The notes below the pieces were generated by a model. It was given only the letters and a program-made list of their open reading frames with translations, was not told the origin of the DNA and did no database searches. The position numbers and the translations under genes were made by a program. 64,000 nucleotides of DNA from Diprion similis (Eukaryota > Arthropoda > Insecta > Hymenoptera > Diprionidae), in NCBI RefSeq assembly GCF_021155765.1, contig NC_060116.1:4340001-4404000 (forward strand), in the 5' to 3' direction. The stretch's first letter is position 1; every line of letters begins with the position of its first letter. This document shows positions 35,341-47,750 of this stretch, piece by piece.

Positions 35341-37744
35341 ATGACTATGACCGAAAAAGAGTTGGTGACAAGTAACGAATTACAAAGCAGATGCCATGGC
35401 TGGGTGGAATCTCAACAACAGCTTTTATACTCTGAAGACAATGTCTTGAAAAGAAAATTAGACACCGAACCAGAAGACTTCTTTAATACTGATTCGGAAT
35501 TTGACTCAGTTTCCGAATGCGGAACTAAGAGACGCAGGGTGTTGAAACAAGTCAAAGACGAGGTCTTGAATTTGTTGTGCGAATGGAAGGACTGTTTGTT
35601 TGACACCAATTCTCTTGATATTTTTGTCAAACACGTTTCTAATCACATTCCGCAGCTCAAGATCATTACTACGGAAGAGGGTCGGGAAGTTTATGCTTGT
35701 CTGTGGAATGGATGCTCCTTCGAATCTGATATTCCTGACGATACAGCCAAACACGTTAATTATCACTCCTATCATACAAAGTTGAAATGTATCGGATCTA
35801 ACATCAGAGGAAGGGTTAAATTACCTGTGAATATAATTTTATTATTTTGCTTGTCTAATAATAATTTTGATTATGGTACACTTGTTTAATTTTAAGCTTC
35901 ATAACTAAACTGTAATTGACTATTCAAGCAAATTGCGAAATTGAACAATATCATTTTGCAGCATTATCTAAAAACTTGTTCCATATGCTGAAAAATACAT
36001 ATGCTTGTATGCATAGATCATTCGACTAATTTTGTTTAGTAATCTTTGTGAAATGAGTTTACTTAAATGTGCTTTAAATTGTGTTTGAAATTAATACATT
36101 CACATTTTGTATGAAACCATTAAAAATTATTTTTTTTTAGAAATGTTACCAAGACCAGGGTTTGAAAAATGTGATTGACCAACCATTGCCTCAGATCTGT
36201 AGTTGGGAGGAATGCCTAAAATCTTTCAATAACTACCAGGCCTACTTGTGGCATGTTGTTACACACATTGAAACTAACCCACGTGGAAATAAGGTAGAGG
36301 GAGGAGTGAAATGTCTATGGACAGGTTGTAATGGTAATTACAAAAGTTTGTACAAGCTTCGAGAGCACGTCAGATGTCACACAAAAGAGAAGATGGTTGC
36401 TTGCCCAGACTGCGGTGCTACATTTGCTTCCAATACCAAATTTCATGATCACTGCAAACGCCAGATTCCATTGGATTGTAAGTAACTATAACACCAATCT
36501 ATGGGGAAATTTTTGCCAACATTTACAGTCCTATCAAATCAGTCTGTCTGATTTATTTATTTGGAATCTGTTACCAGTATTTACAAATCTTTATTATTAT
36601 ACTTGTATTCTGCTGCAGTGCAAGGCTTTCAATGCTCACACTGTAACAAGTATTACCCAACAGAAAGTATACTGAGGAATCATATGCATTTCCATGTATT
36701 TCATTATAAATGCACTATGTGCGATATGAGTTGCGAATCACCAGCAAGTTTGGCAAAACACATGCGATATCGCCACATATCCAGCAGACCATTCAAATGT
36801 CAGTTGTGCACACATGCAGCGAAATCTGAGCAGGACCTGGACTCACACATGGCAGTTCATACAAGAGGACCGAATTTCATCTGTACTGTAGATGGTTGTT
36901 CTTATGGATGCAAAAACTCATACATGATGGACAGGTATTCTTGTGCCTGGACTGTTATTTTGAAATTAGAAAGAAAGCAAAATTCATTAATAATACCTGG
37001 AACAATGTACACTTGAATTAATTGCCCATGATTCCTTCATTTCTACCTATACATCCAAAAGTTGTTTTGTTTATCTGAGAATTTTATTTTTGTCTCACTA
37101 GACATATGGAACGTGTGCATTCAAAATTCCTCAGATTTTATTGTTGCCACGAATGTCCAGTAAAATACCGTAAGAGCTATCGTCTTACCAAGCATTTGAT
37201 TGAAGCTCATCACTTGCAATGGCCAAACGGGCACAAACGGTTTCGTTATAAGAAAGATGAGGATGGCTGCTATCGACTGCAAGTTGTGCGTTATGAAACC
37301 TTGGATGAGGATACTGTCAAGACAACAGGGGAGTCCGCACCAAAGGAAAAGAATTACTTATTGGAGCTATCGGCTGGTTCTTCAGTACCAAAGTTGAAGG
37401 TATATATTTTCAATCATTCATGGGAATTACTTCTATCTTTTGATAATTGAGTTGTAAATCTGTATGAATATTTTTAATGAATTTTTATTCATTTCACTGA
37501 AAAACTATGTCTGATTTTATAGATATCAGAAGAGGTCGAGAAAAGTCTCAATTCCGATTACCTTGAAATGTCCAAACATGAAGCTGCTAACCAGACTGGC
37601 AAGTCGATGCCTATTGTTTCAAATATTTTAATATGGATTGATGAAGTTGATGAAGATGGAAATATTATCGAAAGTAGAGTTGTCGAAACCCAGGAGACCA
37701 ATGAGCTACCTCCATCTGAAGAACCACCAATAATAATAAAGTAG
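35341..37744 (+). CDS. HINFP: histone H4 transcription factor HINFP
   Basis: Five coding exons (35,341-35,814; 36,141-36,477; 36,619-36,934; 37,102-37,399; 37,523-37,744) give 548 residues. HINFP (MIZF) is a zinc-finger factor that activates histone H4 genes at the G1/S transition. Nine or ten C2H2 fingers of the irregular HINFP type are visible, from LCEWKDCLF near residue 80 to CCHECPVKYRKSYRLTKHL near 400. The block right after the last finger, HLQWPNGHKRFRYKKDEDG then YRLQVVRYE, is the family hallmark and separates it from generic C2H2 proteins. The C-terminal tail is acidic. The ATG at 35,341 is followed at once by acidic, non-finger sequence as expected. Exon phases all agree. Confidence 0.9.
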
Positions 37745-38787
37745 AGTTCACCTCTTCGTTGTACATGTAGATACATACCTATGTTGTCAAAGCAATAATT
37801 TTACTTCACTAAATTTTGTATCAAGAGACGACAATGAATCTTCAGAATTCTAAAAGCAATAATCAAAACAATTTTTTCCCAACAATAATCGTTGCACGTT
37901 TCTTTTGAGACATATGTCGTGTCTGAATTTGTCCAAAGCACTTACACTTCAGTACTCTGTGAGTCAGTGAGCTTACTTGCATGATCGCCACGAAACAGAG
38001 TGTTTCGGCTTGAGTAAGCAAGTACAGAAGTGCAATTCCCTTGTGCGCGTTAAGACACGACTACATACTTGTAAAAATTCATAAATGCTGACAGAGGTAA
38101 TGCTGAAATGCTGAAAAGGTAAACTCAATTGTCTAACCAGGAGACGGGAAACTTACTAATATCCTTTTTATCTAGCGATCTGTGAATAATTGTAAAATTC
38201 AATTCCTGGGTTCAATCAATGTAGTGTGGAGTGAGACGGGATTGAGGAATAAGCCTATTTTATTTATTTGTAACCATAATAAGTCTATTAAATTGAAGGA
38301 ATATGCTAGATGAACTTAATTGTCAGTTTTTCAAAGTCTAGAGTCACAACAAAGTCAAATCGTTTAGAAATAAGTCCTAATTAAGTACGAATGTGGTTTT
38401 GATTTGTAAGTTGCTCTTTCCAGCTTCAAATTCTAATTGCGAAGTTTTAGCAATTTAAAAAACTCGGGTGTCGAGAGCACGATAAATAGATTGGATTGAC
38501 TATACGAACTCATTTTTTCCCACTATAAGTCAACATTGCAAGTCTTTCTTTCCCAGAAAAAAATTCTTAACAAAATCAATTCATTTCAATTTTTTCTCGC
38601 ACGACGAAATTCATCATTTGCTAAGTTTTTTAGCAGTGTTGTCAGAGCCACCTTTTGTACAATGTGCTGAACCTGCTGAACTGAGGTGTAACCAACTAAT
38701 AACCACCCACTGTACGCTACAGATTCCAGTGATGGCTTGTATGCATCTTAACCTTGTCGTAGTATAACTGATAAAAATCCATCGAAA
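37745..38787. other. HINFP-VPS45 intergenic region
   Basis: Contains the HINFP 3' end, an imperfect foldback element (37,917-38,061) and the VPS45 promoter side. Nothing else is recognised. Confidence 0.5.
37917..38061. repeat. imperfect foldback / MITE-like element
   Basis: The ends GTCGTGTCT (37,917-37,925) and AGACACGAC (38,053-38,061) are perfect inverted repeats. Further in, ACACTTCAGTACT on the left mirrors AGTACAGAAGTGC on the right with two mismatches. The total length of about 145 bp suits a small nonautonomous DNA element. A target-site duplication is not clear, so it may be old. Confidence 0.35.
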
Positions 38788-41456
38788 ATGAACGTATTTT
38801 CGGCTTTAAAGCTTTACATCACCAAAATGACCGAAGAGAGCGGTCCTGGTATGAAAGTGCTTCTAATGGATAAGCAAACGGTAATTAATTTTCGATCCCC
38901 AGATTAGGTTAGGTTTAGCTGTCAAACTAGTACGTCAGTTCTGCTGTTGCGGCAATAATTAAATGTTGTTTCACCTAAACAGGAGTTATAGTTGAAATCG
39001 GATTTCGATCGTGAAAATCAGATACATGAAGAAGCTAATTTTCTTATTTCTTGTATTTTCAGACAAGCATTGTTAGTAATGTTTACAGCAAATCAGAAAT
39101 TTTGCAAAAAGAAGTTTACTTATTCGAACGCATAGACAGTGGAGCGCAGCCCGAGGGTCTTCGTCACTTGAAATGCATTGTATTTTTGAGGCCAACTGCA
39201 GAGAATATTTCCCTACTCTGTAGAGAGCTGAGGTACCCAAAATATGGGGTGTATTACATATGTGAGTATTCTCTTTACTGTCCGTTGAATTGAATCATCA
39301 AATTATAAATGACACTGTTCATTTAACCATTCATACTTGGTTTCATTAAATTATCATCGAGTAGTTGTTGTAAAGTTTTAAGAAGACACTTGGGCACACA
39401 GGATCCTTCATAAGGTCATTAATTAAGATTTCAGTAACATAATAGCAAAGGCTGATATAAAAACATTGGCCGAAAGTGATGAACAAGAAGTGGTGAGAGA
39501 AGTTCACGAATTCTATGCCGATTACCTCGCATTGAATCCCCATCTATTCTCCTTTGGGATAAATGTTTGCACACAAGGTATACAATGTCAGAATTATTTT
39601 TTTCCTATGATTATGATTTGGTATATTGAAATAGTATGTCAGTCGAAAGTGCTAATTTTTAACAATAATATCACAAAACAAGGTGTTTAAACATGTTCTT
39701 ATTACCATAATACCGTATTATTTTTATAGATCTAAGGTGGATACCAACACATTTGCAGCGTACAGCTCAAGGAATAATTTCAGTTCTACTATCCCTCAGA
39801 AAATGCCCATTCATTAGATACCAGGGTGGTTCAGAAATGTCTAAAATACTTGCTGAAAAAATCAGAGAAACATTCAGCAAGGAATCAAACCTTTTTGACT
39901 TTAGACAAGAACTTAATCCCATGTTACTAATTCTCGATAGACGTGATGACCCTGTTACCCCATTACTTAACCAATGGACATACCAGGCTATGGTTCATGA
40001 ACTTTTGACCATTAATAATAACAGAGTAGACTTATCTCACGTTACTGGCATTTCCAAGGAACTGGCAGAGGTAGTTCTCAGTGCCGAGCATGATGAATTT
40101 TATGCCCAAGTACGTAAATACATCCCTTTGTTTGAAAAAATGTTGCTTTATAGTGAGAGTATTTTGTCACTCAGATATTCTTTTAACCCAGAACTTGTAC
40201 CTAAACTTTGGTGAAATTGGACAAACGATAAAGACACTGATGGATGATTTTCAAAAGAAATCAAAGAAGAACCAAAAGTTGGAAAGTATAGCTGATATAA
40301 AAAATTTTGTGGAAATGTATCCGCAATTCAAAAAGATATCTGGTACAGTGTCAAAGCATGTTACTGTTGTTGGTGAACTTTCATCTCTTGTCGGAAAGCA
40401 TAATCTACTTGAAGTGTCTGAATTGGAACAGGAACTCAGCTGTCAGAGCGAACACTCTACACAGGTATAATATATTATGACAAACTAATTGTAATTTTTT
40501 TTTTCAAATATCTTTGAACCAACAGCAAATATTTGCTTCAATTATGTTTTTAAAAAATGAACGATATTGCTGTACACAGTATTGATTCCACGGTATGTAC
40601 ATCGTTTTTCAGCTACAGAAAATCAAGAAACTGATAAATGATTCTAGAGTGCGTGACGTTGATGCTACACGTTTAGTTATGTTGTATGCGCTTCATTATG
40701 AAAAGCATAGTAACAATGATATCACTGGGTTGTTAGATATGTTGAAGAAAAAAGGTGTTCCAGCAACATACACAAAGGTTTGTATCATAATTGGCTTGTA
40801 AAGTCATAGCAAAATTTAATTATTTGACCTCTGTTCTTCTAGCTTGTATACAGTGTATTAGAATACAGCGGAGTTCATGCCAGGCAAAGTAATCTGTTCA
40901 ACCACGAAGGTGTTTCTAAAATAACAAAGAAATTATTCATGGGGCTGAGCGGTGTAGATAACATATATACGCAACATAAACCATTGCTAGTTGAAACATT
41001 AGATGATCTGTTGAAAGGAAGGTTGAGCACTCAAACATTCCCCTATTTAGGAAATATGGTCATGTCAAAAAGGTAGGCATTTAATATGAAAATTATTGGA
41101 ATAGGTACTTGTTTGGTTACAGCAAACTGTAGTAGTCGTTCATTATGTATGTATGTACGTATGTTCATTATTATATTCCAAAGCAAGGATAATTCCTATA
41201 CAATATAGGTATTACTTGAATTGGTACTCATGTATTTTATTGCATCTAAATTTTCAGACCTCAAGAAATTATTGTTTTCATAGTGGGTGGTGCGACTTAT
41301 GAAGAAAGTCTGGCTGTGAATAATTTGAATAAACAAAATCCAGGAACAAAAATAATTTTAGGCGGTACGACAATTCACAATTTCCAAACGTTCGCAGAAG
41401 AAGTTCAAAGCGCTACCAATAGTATAACAAGAAGATATCGAAGTAGAAATAATTAA
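38788..41456 (+). CDS. Vps45: vacuolar sorting protein VPS45 (Sec1/Munc18)
   Basis: Eight coding exons (38,788-38,880; 39,063-39,261; 39,428-39,577; 39,730-40,109; 40,192-40,464; 40,613-40,777; 40,843-41,072; 41,258-41,456) give 562 residues, matching VPS45. It is an SM protein that chaperones syntaxin/SNARE assembly for traffic between the trans-Golgi and endosomes. Family landmarks include [10 protein letters not shown] with [34 protein letters not shown] in the middle, and [13 protein letters not shown] near the end. At exon 3 the acceptor that keeps the frame is ATTAAG|ATTTCAG, not the better-looking TTTCAG seven bases later. An AATAAA starts three bases past the stop (41,459-41,464). Confidence 0.95.
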
Positions 41457-41998
41457 TCAATAAAGCTTCTACAATACCCTAACTAAATATTTATTTGCAA
41501 TACTTTTTGCTGATGTTACACTTATGTTGTGTAAAATGTATCTTAAGCTTCAAGTATACAATAGTTGCCACTGGATAATGTTTATATCTGTTCCGAATTT
41601 GCATTAGTCAGTGATATGTGAGCCGTTCTTTTCTTATTTTCTTTCATAGTCTTTGGTACATTTATAATACGTTGTATCGTGATAGTAACTGTGTTTCTTT
41701 TATCAAAATTTATCTCAGTAAGTTCATAGCATAGCTGCCAATACTGATTGTGAGTCTAAACTGAATAACGCAAAAAATTTCAGATCAAAGAAACAGCTAG
41801 CGATTTAAAAAGTTGTTGCGGTGGAGAGTATTGAATGACTTGTGTATTCTCACATCGTATAATCCATTTTCGTGACTTAAATCACTGATTACTGAATTTG
41901 GAAGTAAACATTATTCGAAAATAAAGGCAATTTATTAACATCTTACAGATTTTATTGTGTTTTCACTTCTGAAGGTTAGAATTCATTTTAACAAAATA
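41457..41998. other. convergent VPS45 / metaxin-1 3' ends
   Basis: VPS45 ends on the left. Metaxin-1 arrives on the minus strand, with its own AATAAA at 41,956-41,951. No gene lies between. Confidence 0.6.
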
Positions 41999-44436
41999 CT
42001 ACTCGTCTCTATCGTGATCTTCAACCATGTAGTCCGGTGGCCCTTCCAACATCCGGTCATCATTTCTTGTTACCTTCAACAGATACATAATGTTTTTCAT
42101 TAGTTGTTATTTCGCATAATACTGGAGCAAGTGTGGTGTTAATTTGTTCAATAATTCAATTAGTCTTGGAAAAGATTTGTGTGAGAATGTTCAGTTCGTT
42201 GATATGGCATGTCTAAATTACGTACCAAAAGACCAGCTTTCTTTGTTTGATACGAATCTGTCAAGTGACCATAACATTTTCATATTTGGACGAGAACTTT
42301 TCGATGGACCTACCGATCTCACCCAAAATTTCATTCTATTCGGAATCTGTAAGGGACCTCCAGGGTTTTAACATTATGACACTGATTATAAAGTGACCTT
42401 TATCAATTTCAATCTATGCTCACAAATCCTTTTTTCAAGCCCTGGCGACCCTTAGCGATTTGCTGTTGTGGAAATTTTGTTGTGATGTGTGGGAGATAAT
42501 TATGATAAGGAATCAGTCAATCTTTTTTACAATTTTGTCACATACGTATACGTAAACAAAAATTAGATCTTACGCTTCCAGACATATCCATGCAGTTAGC
42601 GAAGATGAACGATCCTTGTGGTAAATTTGTAATTGGAATTTACACAAGTTATAATGGGGAAATTAGAATTAGTTAACTATGTGGGACAAAGGATTTGTGA
42701 CAACGTTAGAAAAACCATTATTTTGGACTTGTCTGAAGCCTAACTTCATAATATCACTCACGTAATTTTGTTTTTGTATGAATCTTGGACTAGTACCTAT
42801 AAATAATTTATATGTATATCTTGGAGCTGTATTAAGAGTGCTTACATGAAACTCATCCTTATTTACATACCTCAACAATGCCGGTAGATAACGCATAACC
42901 GACCATGGCTACAGTAGCAAAAATGCCAGCAAGGAATTGGTTTCTTTTCTTGTGGGGAAATTCGTTCTCTGAATCTCTTCGTAGTTTTCTAACGTTTTCT
43001 TCAGTTTTTTTTCTTTCATATTCCTGACATATGTCCGGAAAGTATTTCTGAGATATACGAGTTACAAACTTGACTAAATTTATACAGGCTTTAAGGTGAT
43101 TTTGCAATGCAGGATTTGGCAGTGGAGCTTTTAACAAAGGTGCAAGATATGAGTAGATTATTGCATCCAGAGACGTAGGGTGAGGGCCAAAGAAATACTC
43201 TCTTTCTCCCAGCCTGGTCGATAACAATGTCAAGCACTTCTGTGCTTCAGAATATACCTGCAATTTTAATTGATGAACACTGGAGATGGGTAAATAAATA
43301 CATACTGGCATTTCTAAAATCGTTCTACTTACCGCATTTTCTATAGCACTGATTTCACTTTCAGTTGGGTACAGCGACTCCATCATATCCTTAGCTTGTC
43401 TTTCAAATTTACCAGGGTAGAAGAAATTGAAAGGAAAAGGTAGTGCTTTGGCGTACCATGGCTGTATGAATTCATTGTAATTCTTTATATCAACCCACCT
43501 GTAACATAAATAATTATATGTGTGCAAGCACGTTTTTGAAGTCTATGAATTAACATTTCCTACTTACTCATTAGATGCACGAGATGATTGCTATTTACAC
43601 AATTAGTAGGTAATGCATCATCATTTTATACTAACCATACATATTGCAGTGCTGGGTAAATTTTTTCCTTAAGCATAGTATCATATGCGACGACCTCAGC
43701 GCATTGTTTCGGAGTGAGACTAAAATCGGCTGTGTAATTCTTTTTACGAAAAAATGCAGTTATATCTTTCACTGAGTCTAAAGTCTCACTACCACAGTGG
43801 AGTACAGGTAGCACACCGTTTGGCGTCCGGAATGGATTATTGGTAGGATTTATCTTGACAGGTGCTCCACTAAATTTTGCATAGACCTATAAAATAAATA
43901 TCACATATATGAGGAAAAAATAACTGTAAGAATATCAACGTCAAGTATCAATGCAAAGATGATTAACAATCTTCTGAAGTGTTGAAGAAAAAAAAAAAAA
44001 ATAGATAACTGAAAACCAGTTGATTGTACAAGTATATATCCAGTAAGAGGAATAAAAGTGTTTATCAATAGCGGATGATACAAGATACAAAATGAAAACA
44101 TCTTCATTGAGTTAAATCTAAAAACCTTAATTTCTCGTTACTGTGAAAACTTCGGAAATGAGTGATAGTAGGGTTTGATTTTTTAACCGTGTAGCAGATA
44201 TTCTGGTTGATTATTCAGGAGGTGCAATTTGAAGATGAGATTAATAATCAAATCTTGAAAACTTGGATGTGTGATAAGAAGCTTTTCTGTTAAAATAGTT
44301 GTGCTGAATTATGCAAGTTTGATGATCATAACCTTATTAAGACTGGAGAACATACCAAAATGTTTAAGCAGTTAAGATCGACAGAAGGAAGGCCCCAATC
44401 CCCTTTCCAGACGTCTAGTTGAAACGACTCATTCAT
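41999..44436 (-). CDS. Mtx1: metaxin-1
   Basis: Five coding exons on the minus strand (44,436-44,356; 43,886-43,636; 43,498-43,333; 43,257-42,871; 42,073-41,999) give 319 residues, the metaxin-1 size. Metaxins are outer-membrane proteins working with the SAM complex in beta-barrel import and in mitochondrial transport. It begins FQLDVWKGDWGLPSVDL and continues with a GST-like fold (VYAKFSGAPVKINPTNNP; ALPFPFNFFYPGKFE; GEREYFFGPHPTSLDAIIYS). A C-terminal membrane segment (FLAGIFATVAMVGYALSTGI) precedes an acidic tail from the small last exon. The 75-bp intron between exons 3 and 4 has no stop and is a multiple of three. Reading through the exon 4 donor would instead end the protein after three codons (VCK). 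Confidence 0.93.
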
Positions 44437-47400
44437 TTCGAATTTCGAAAAATCACCAAAAATTGATATTTAAATAAATATATTACCAGTGCGTGATAAA
44501 TGTTTTCCAATCGCACGTGATCGTCCTATGTAAACATGACAAGCGCCGACAAAGCGGGTATTGAAAAAAAAGAAATTTCACACTTTTATCGAGATTGAAC
44601 GTTCGAAATCCCACCCTGGTGGGTAAACTAGTTGATAATACAAAACTAATTTACCTCATGTTCAGATACGCCTGCACGTAGGAAATCGGGAAACTATAGC
44701 TATAGTCTCATGTAGCTATGTTTGCACCGCATTAATCATTATACATATATATTTGTATGTACTGAATAATGCAGAAACGGAACGATGAAATTTATCTAAA
44801 CCACGATTACAAATAAAGGATTTTCTTGTGAAGTTTTCTTGAAACATTTGCTTTCCTATGGAACTTCAATACGATAATTTTTTTTTTTTTTTCTTGTTAT
44901 TTGCTACCGAGTGAATAATAGTATATTTTATCACTTGGAAACTACCTGCTAGGATTGTTTGAAATCACAATTCCCAATGCAAATGCAACTGTCTTAATTT
45001 TTTACCTACGTGATGGAAATAAATAATTTCAATTATTGAAACGCTAGAATTCGAAAAACTATTGTTCTTCGTAATTGCTTTTAGTTTGAACCCACACCAT
45101 TAATTATCTGAGATTTTTTCATTATTTCACTAAAAAGATCACAAATACTTTAAATTTTCTGTAAAGATAAAGTCAAAACTTATTCATACATACATACAAA
45201 TATAATGGCTGAGATTGATTTATTTTTAGGTTCAAATGAAACAACTCGTTTTCTTGTTCATAATTACCTTCTAGGTTTATTATTATATATATCGTGTATA
45301 TACATGCTTATAGTTGCGAATTGGTATTATATAGACACGCCTTATAGATAATGATTTTAAAACATAATTGGATTTATTCGGAGGTATTTCTCAGAGGCAC
45401 AATCGATTATGCTTAGCGTAATATTCTCTGCATATCTGAAAGTTTCTTCCATCCATTTTCATGGTGTCCAGTAAAAGACCCGTAACAAATTCAAGGACAT
45501 TTCTAGGACATTTTCCGGTTATTCAGGGAAAATAGGAATACACAAATGCAGAGAGCATACGGCACTGTACATTATCGTGACGACGTACGAGATATACAGT
45601 ATTTCTACTACACCTGTTAGTAGCGAAAACCAAAAAATGCAATTCGAGGTGGGAATCCACTTTTAAAAAACAGTTAATCAGTGAACACAAATAAACCGTT
45701 TCCAGCACCTCAACGACTTCCAGTACCACTGGATACCATGATTTTTGATATTGACTTATTTTCTGATCTCGTGATGATTTCGTTCTATTTTTTGTATATG
45801 TAACGGAAAGTATGCAGTCAAGTATGCAACTTAAAATTGATTGACCTCTGAACAATTATATGATCTATGCTTAAGTTAGTTTTAAAAATTATTTCATTAA
45901 TCAAACACATGCTGATATTACATCTATATAGAGTCTGCGCATTACAGTAATCTGGTAAAACATGATTTAGAATTTATTTGCTAGCTATTTGATGAATACT
46001 AGTAGCAATTATTGATAACATAACACTCAATGGTAAACAGAAAAAAAAAACTAAAGAGATAAAAATAAAACTGACCAATCAATAATACCGCATTTTTGAG
46101 TTTCTTCAATTTTTCTTCAGCAGAAAGTGAATTGGAATGCAGTACGTAGTACAAATACAAAACCAAAGTAGAAATAAAAAATACTAGCGGGAACAAATGT
46201 TGATACATTTTTTTAATTGCTCGATGTTACACATAATTTAGGATAAATCTTTTGGTACAAAGCAATATGCTGTCATGTTGAACTAGCCAACTGCCTCAAA
46301 TTATAAATTTATATTAAATACGATATCAATGCTAAAGTTTTATACTTAAACACACACACTGTGAAAATACTTTAGGATTTCTTTTCAAATGATATGGCTA
46401 GTAGAACGTTGGAATAAAATGAAATAAATATAGTAGACATTAAAAAAAGTATTCAAACCCAAAGATAAAATGATATCTTAGATGCGATTGAAGAAAAGGA
46501 ATACTATATTGAGTTGTAGAGAGCAAGAATCGTGTTTTGATATAGTAACTCATTATGTATAGTCATAGAGACACCAAAGATACTAAAAAACGTTAAAACG
46601 AGGGGTAAAGTCGATTAGTTAAACGTGTGCTGTGTTTCTTCGATCATTCTTTTTTCCCTTCTCTGTTATCTAAGATAACTATTATTATTTTTAAAATGAA
46701 AGTTCAGCTATCTACATGTAATGCGCGGAGTATAATGTAATAATTTTGTTCAAATTAAAAACACATTTATGGTAGGTGTATATGACTAAGAATTATGTCT
46801 AAGTTATAATATTGTACACTCTTTGTCGCTTATATTATTAATATTATCAAAAAATTAGACTATTTGGTGTGTCAATTGCACGCAACATCACGACTGTGTA
46901 TGGTAATTATTATTATACAAATGTGATCACGATTCAATAATGACTGTGGTATTATACTAATTTCACTGTTAACTAACAAGCAATCATAGTTTATATGATG
47001 CAGCTTTTGTTAAACATGTCCTGCAGTTATTAGAAACAAAGTAAATAAAATCATTATTAGAGATTATGGGTATTCCGAGAAAGACAGATCATTGAGCAAC
47101 GCATTGACAAATTGCTGCTAAAACAACTGCATTCACACCAAGCTATCCTGACTGTAGGTGATGTTAAATTAGCAACAAAGTTCTACTTTTGTTATAACAA
47201 GATCCAGTCAGATTAAGATCATATGATCTCTTGCTGTTCATATTATCAGGATTTGACTGTTAATATTACATATTAGTAACATAAATAAATTATTAAATCA
47301 TTTGCTTTGCAGAACTAGTGTGGTGTAAAGTAATTAATAAAAATTAACAATAAATATGTGATGATCTCAAATTTAAAAAGCAAGTCTACATTTTACCAGG

Positions 47401-47750
47401 TTCTTACTGGAGATCAAACAATCTACCTATATTACAAGTCGAATCTTACGCACTTTTTCAAAAAAAATACTTGAGGTTTTCATTTTCCAACACCAAAGCA
47501 GCTTACTAAATAATCAAACTTTAGTTTTGCATATTCAAGAAATAAATGCATGTAAAGCGAACGACAATTATGTTATACTGTTAAAATTACTATTATTACT
47601 CAACAAAGTAATGTTCTGCTTGGGTGAGACAAAATCGCAAGGTGTAATCTACAGAGTCATTTAATTGTTCCTGAACGCATGACCTTGTTTACAAAGTGTT
47701 GAATAGTACGTAATTGAAGTGAAGATGTAAATCAATTAGGAAATAGATGG
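44437..47750. other. metaxin-1 upstream DNA and ear 3' UTR
   Basis: Near 44,514-44,519 is an E-box in the context CGCACGTGATC, about 80 bp upstream of the metaxin-1 ATG and a candidate promoter element. The bulk (about 46,300-47,750) is AT-rich and lies immediately downstream of the ear stop on the minus strand, probably a long ear 3' UTR. One orphan open frame (45,999-46,208) is listed separately. Nothing else is supported. Confidence 0.45.
45999..46208 (-). CDS. orphan short membrane-anchor ORF
   Basis: A 69-codon minus-strand frame starting MYQHLFPLVFFISTLVLYLY, a clear N-terminal hydrophobic anchor, followed by a charged amphipathic stretch (AEEKLKKLKN) and then AVLLI. A donor-like GGTCAGT falls right after AVLLI, so it could be the first exon of a membrane-anchored enzyme. 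No matching second exon is seen before metaxin-1, and splicing into metaxin exon 2 would give a stop. It is probably a chance frame or an exon relic. Confidence 0.15.
   Translation of the reverse strand: MYQHLFPLVFFISTLVLYLYYVLHSNSLSAEEKLKKLKNAVLLIGQFYFYLFSFFFLFTIECYVINNCY

Noticed and set aside
40110-40191. Reading the 82-bp VPS45 intron 4 as coding
   Set aside because: It has no stop but is not a multiple of three; good GTACGT and CCCAG sites and Sec1 homology on both sides show it is an intron.
42144-42371. 75-codon plus-strand frame inside the last metaxin-1 intron
   Set aside because: Smooth amino-acid text, but no splice partners, no known family and no promoter features; probably chance.
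45999-46208. Joining the orphan anchor exon to metaxin-1 or to an SDR-type enzyme
   Set aside because: The phase into metaxin exon 2 gives an early stop, and no Rossmann-type second exon was found downstream.
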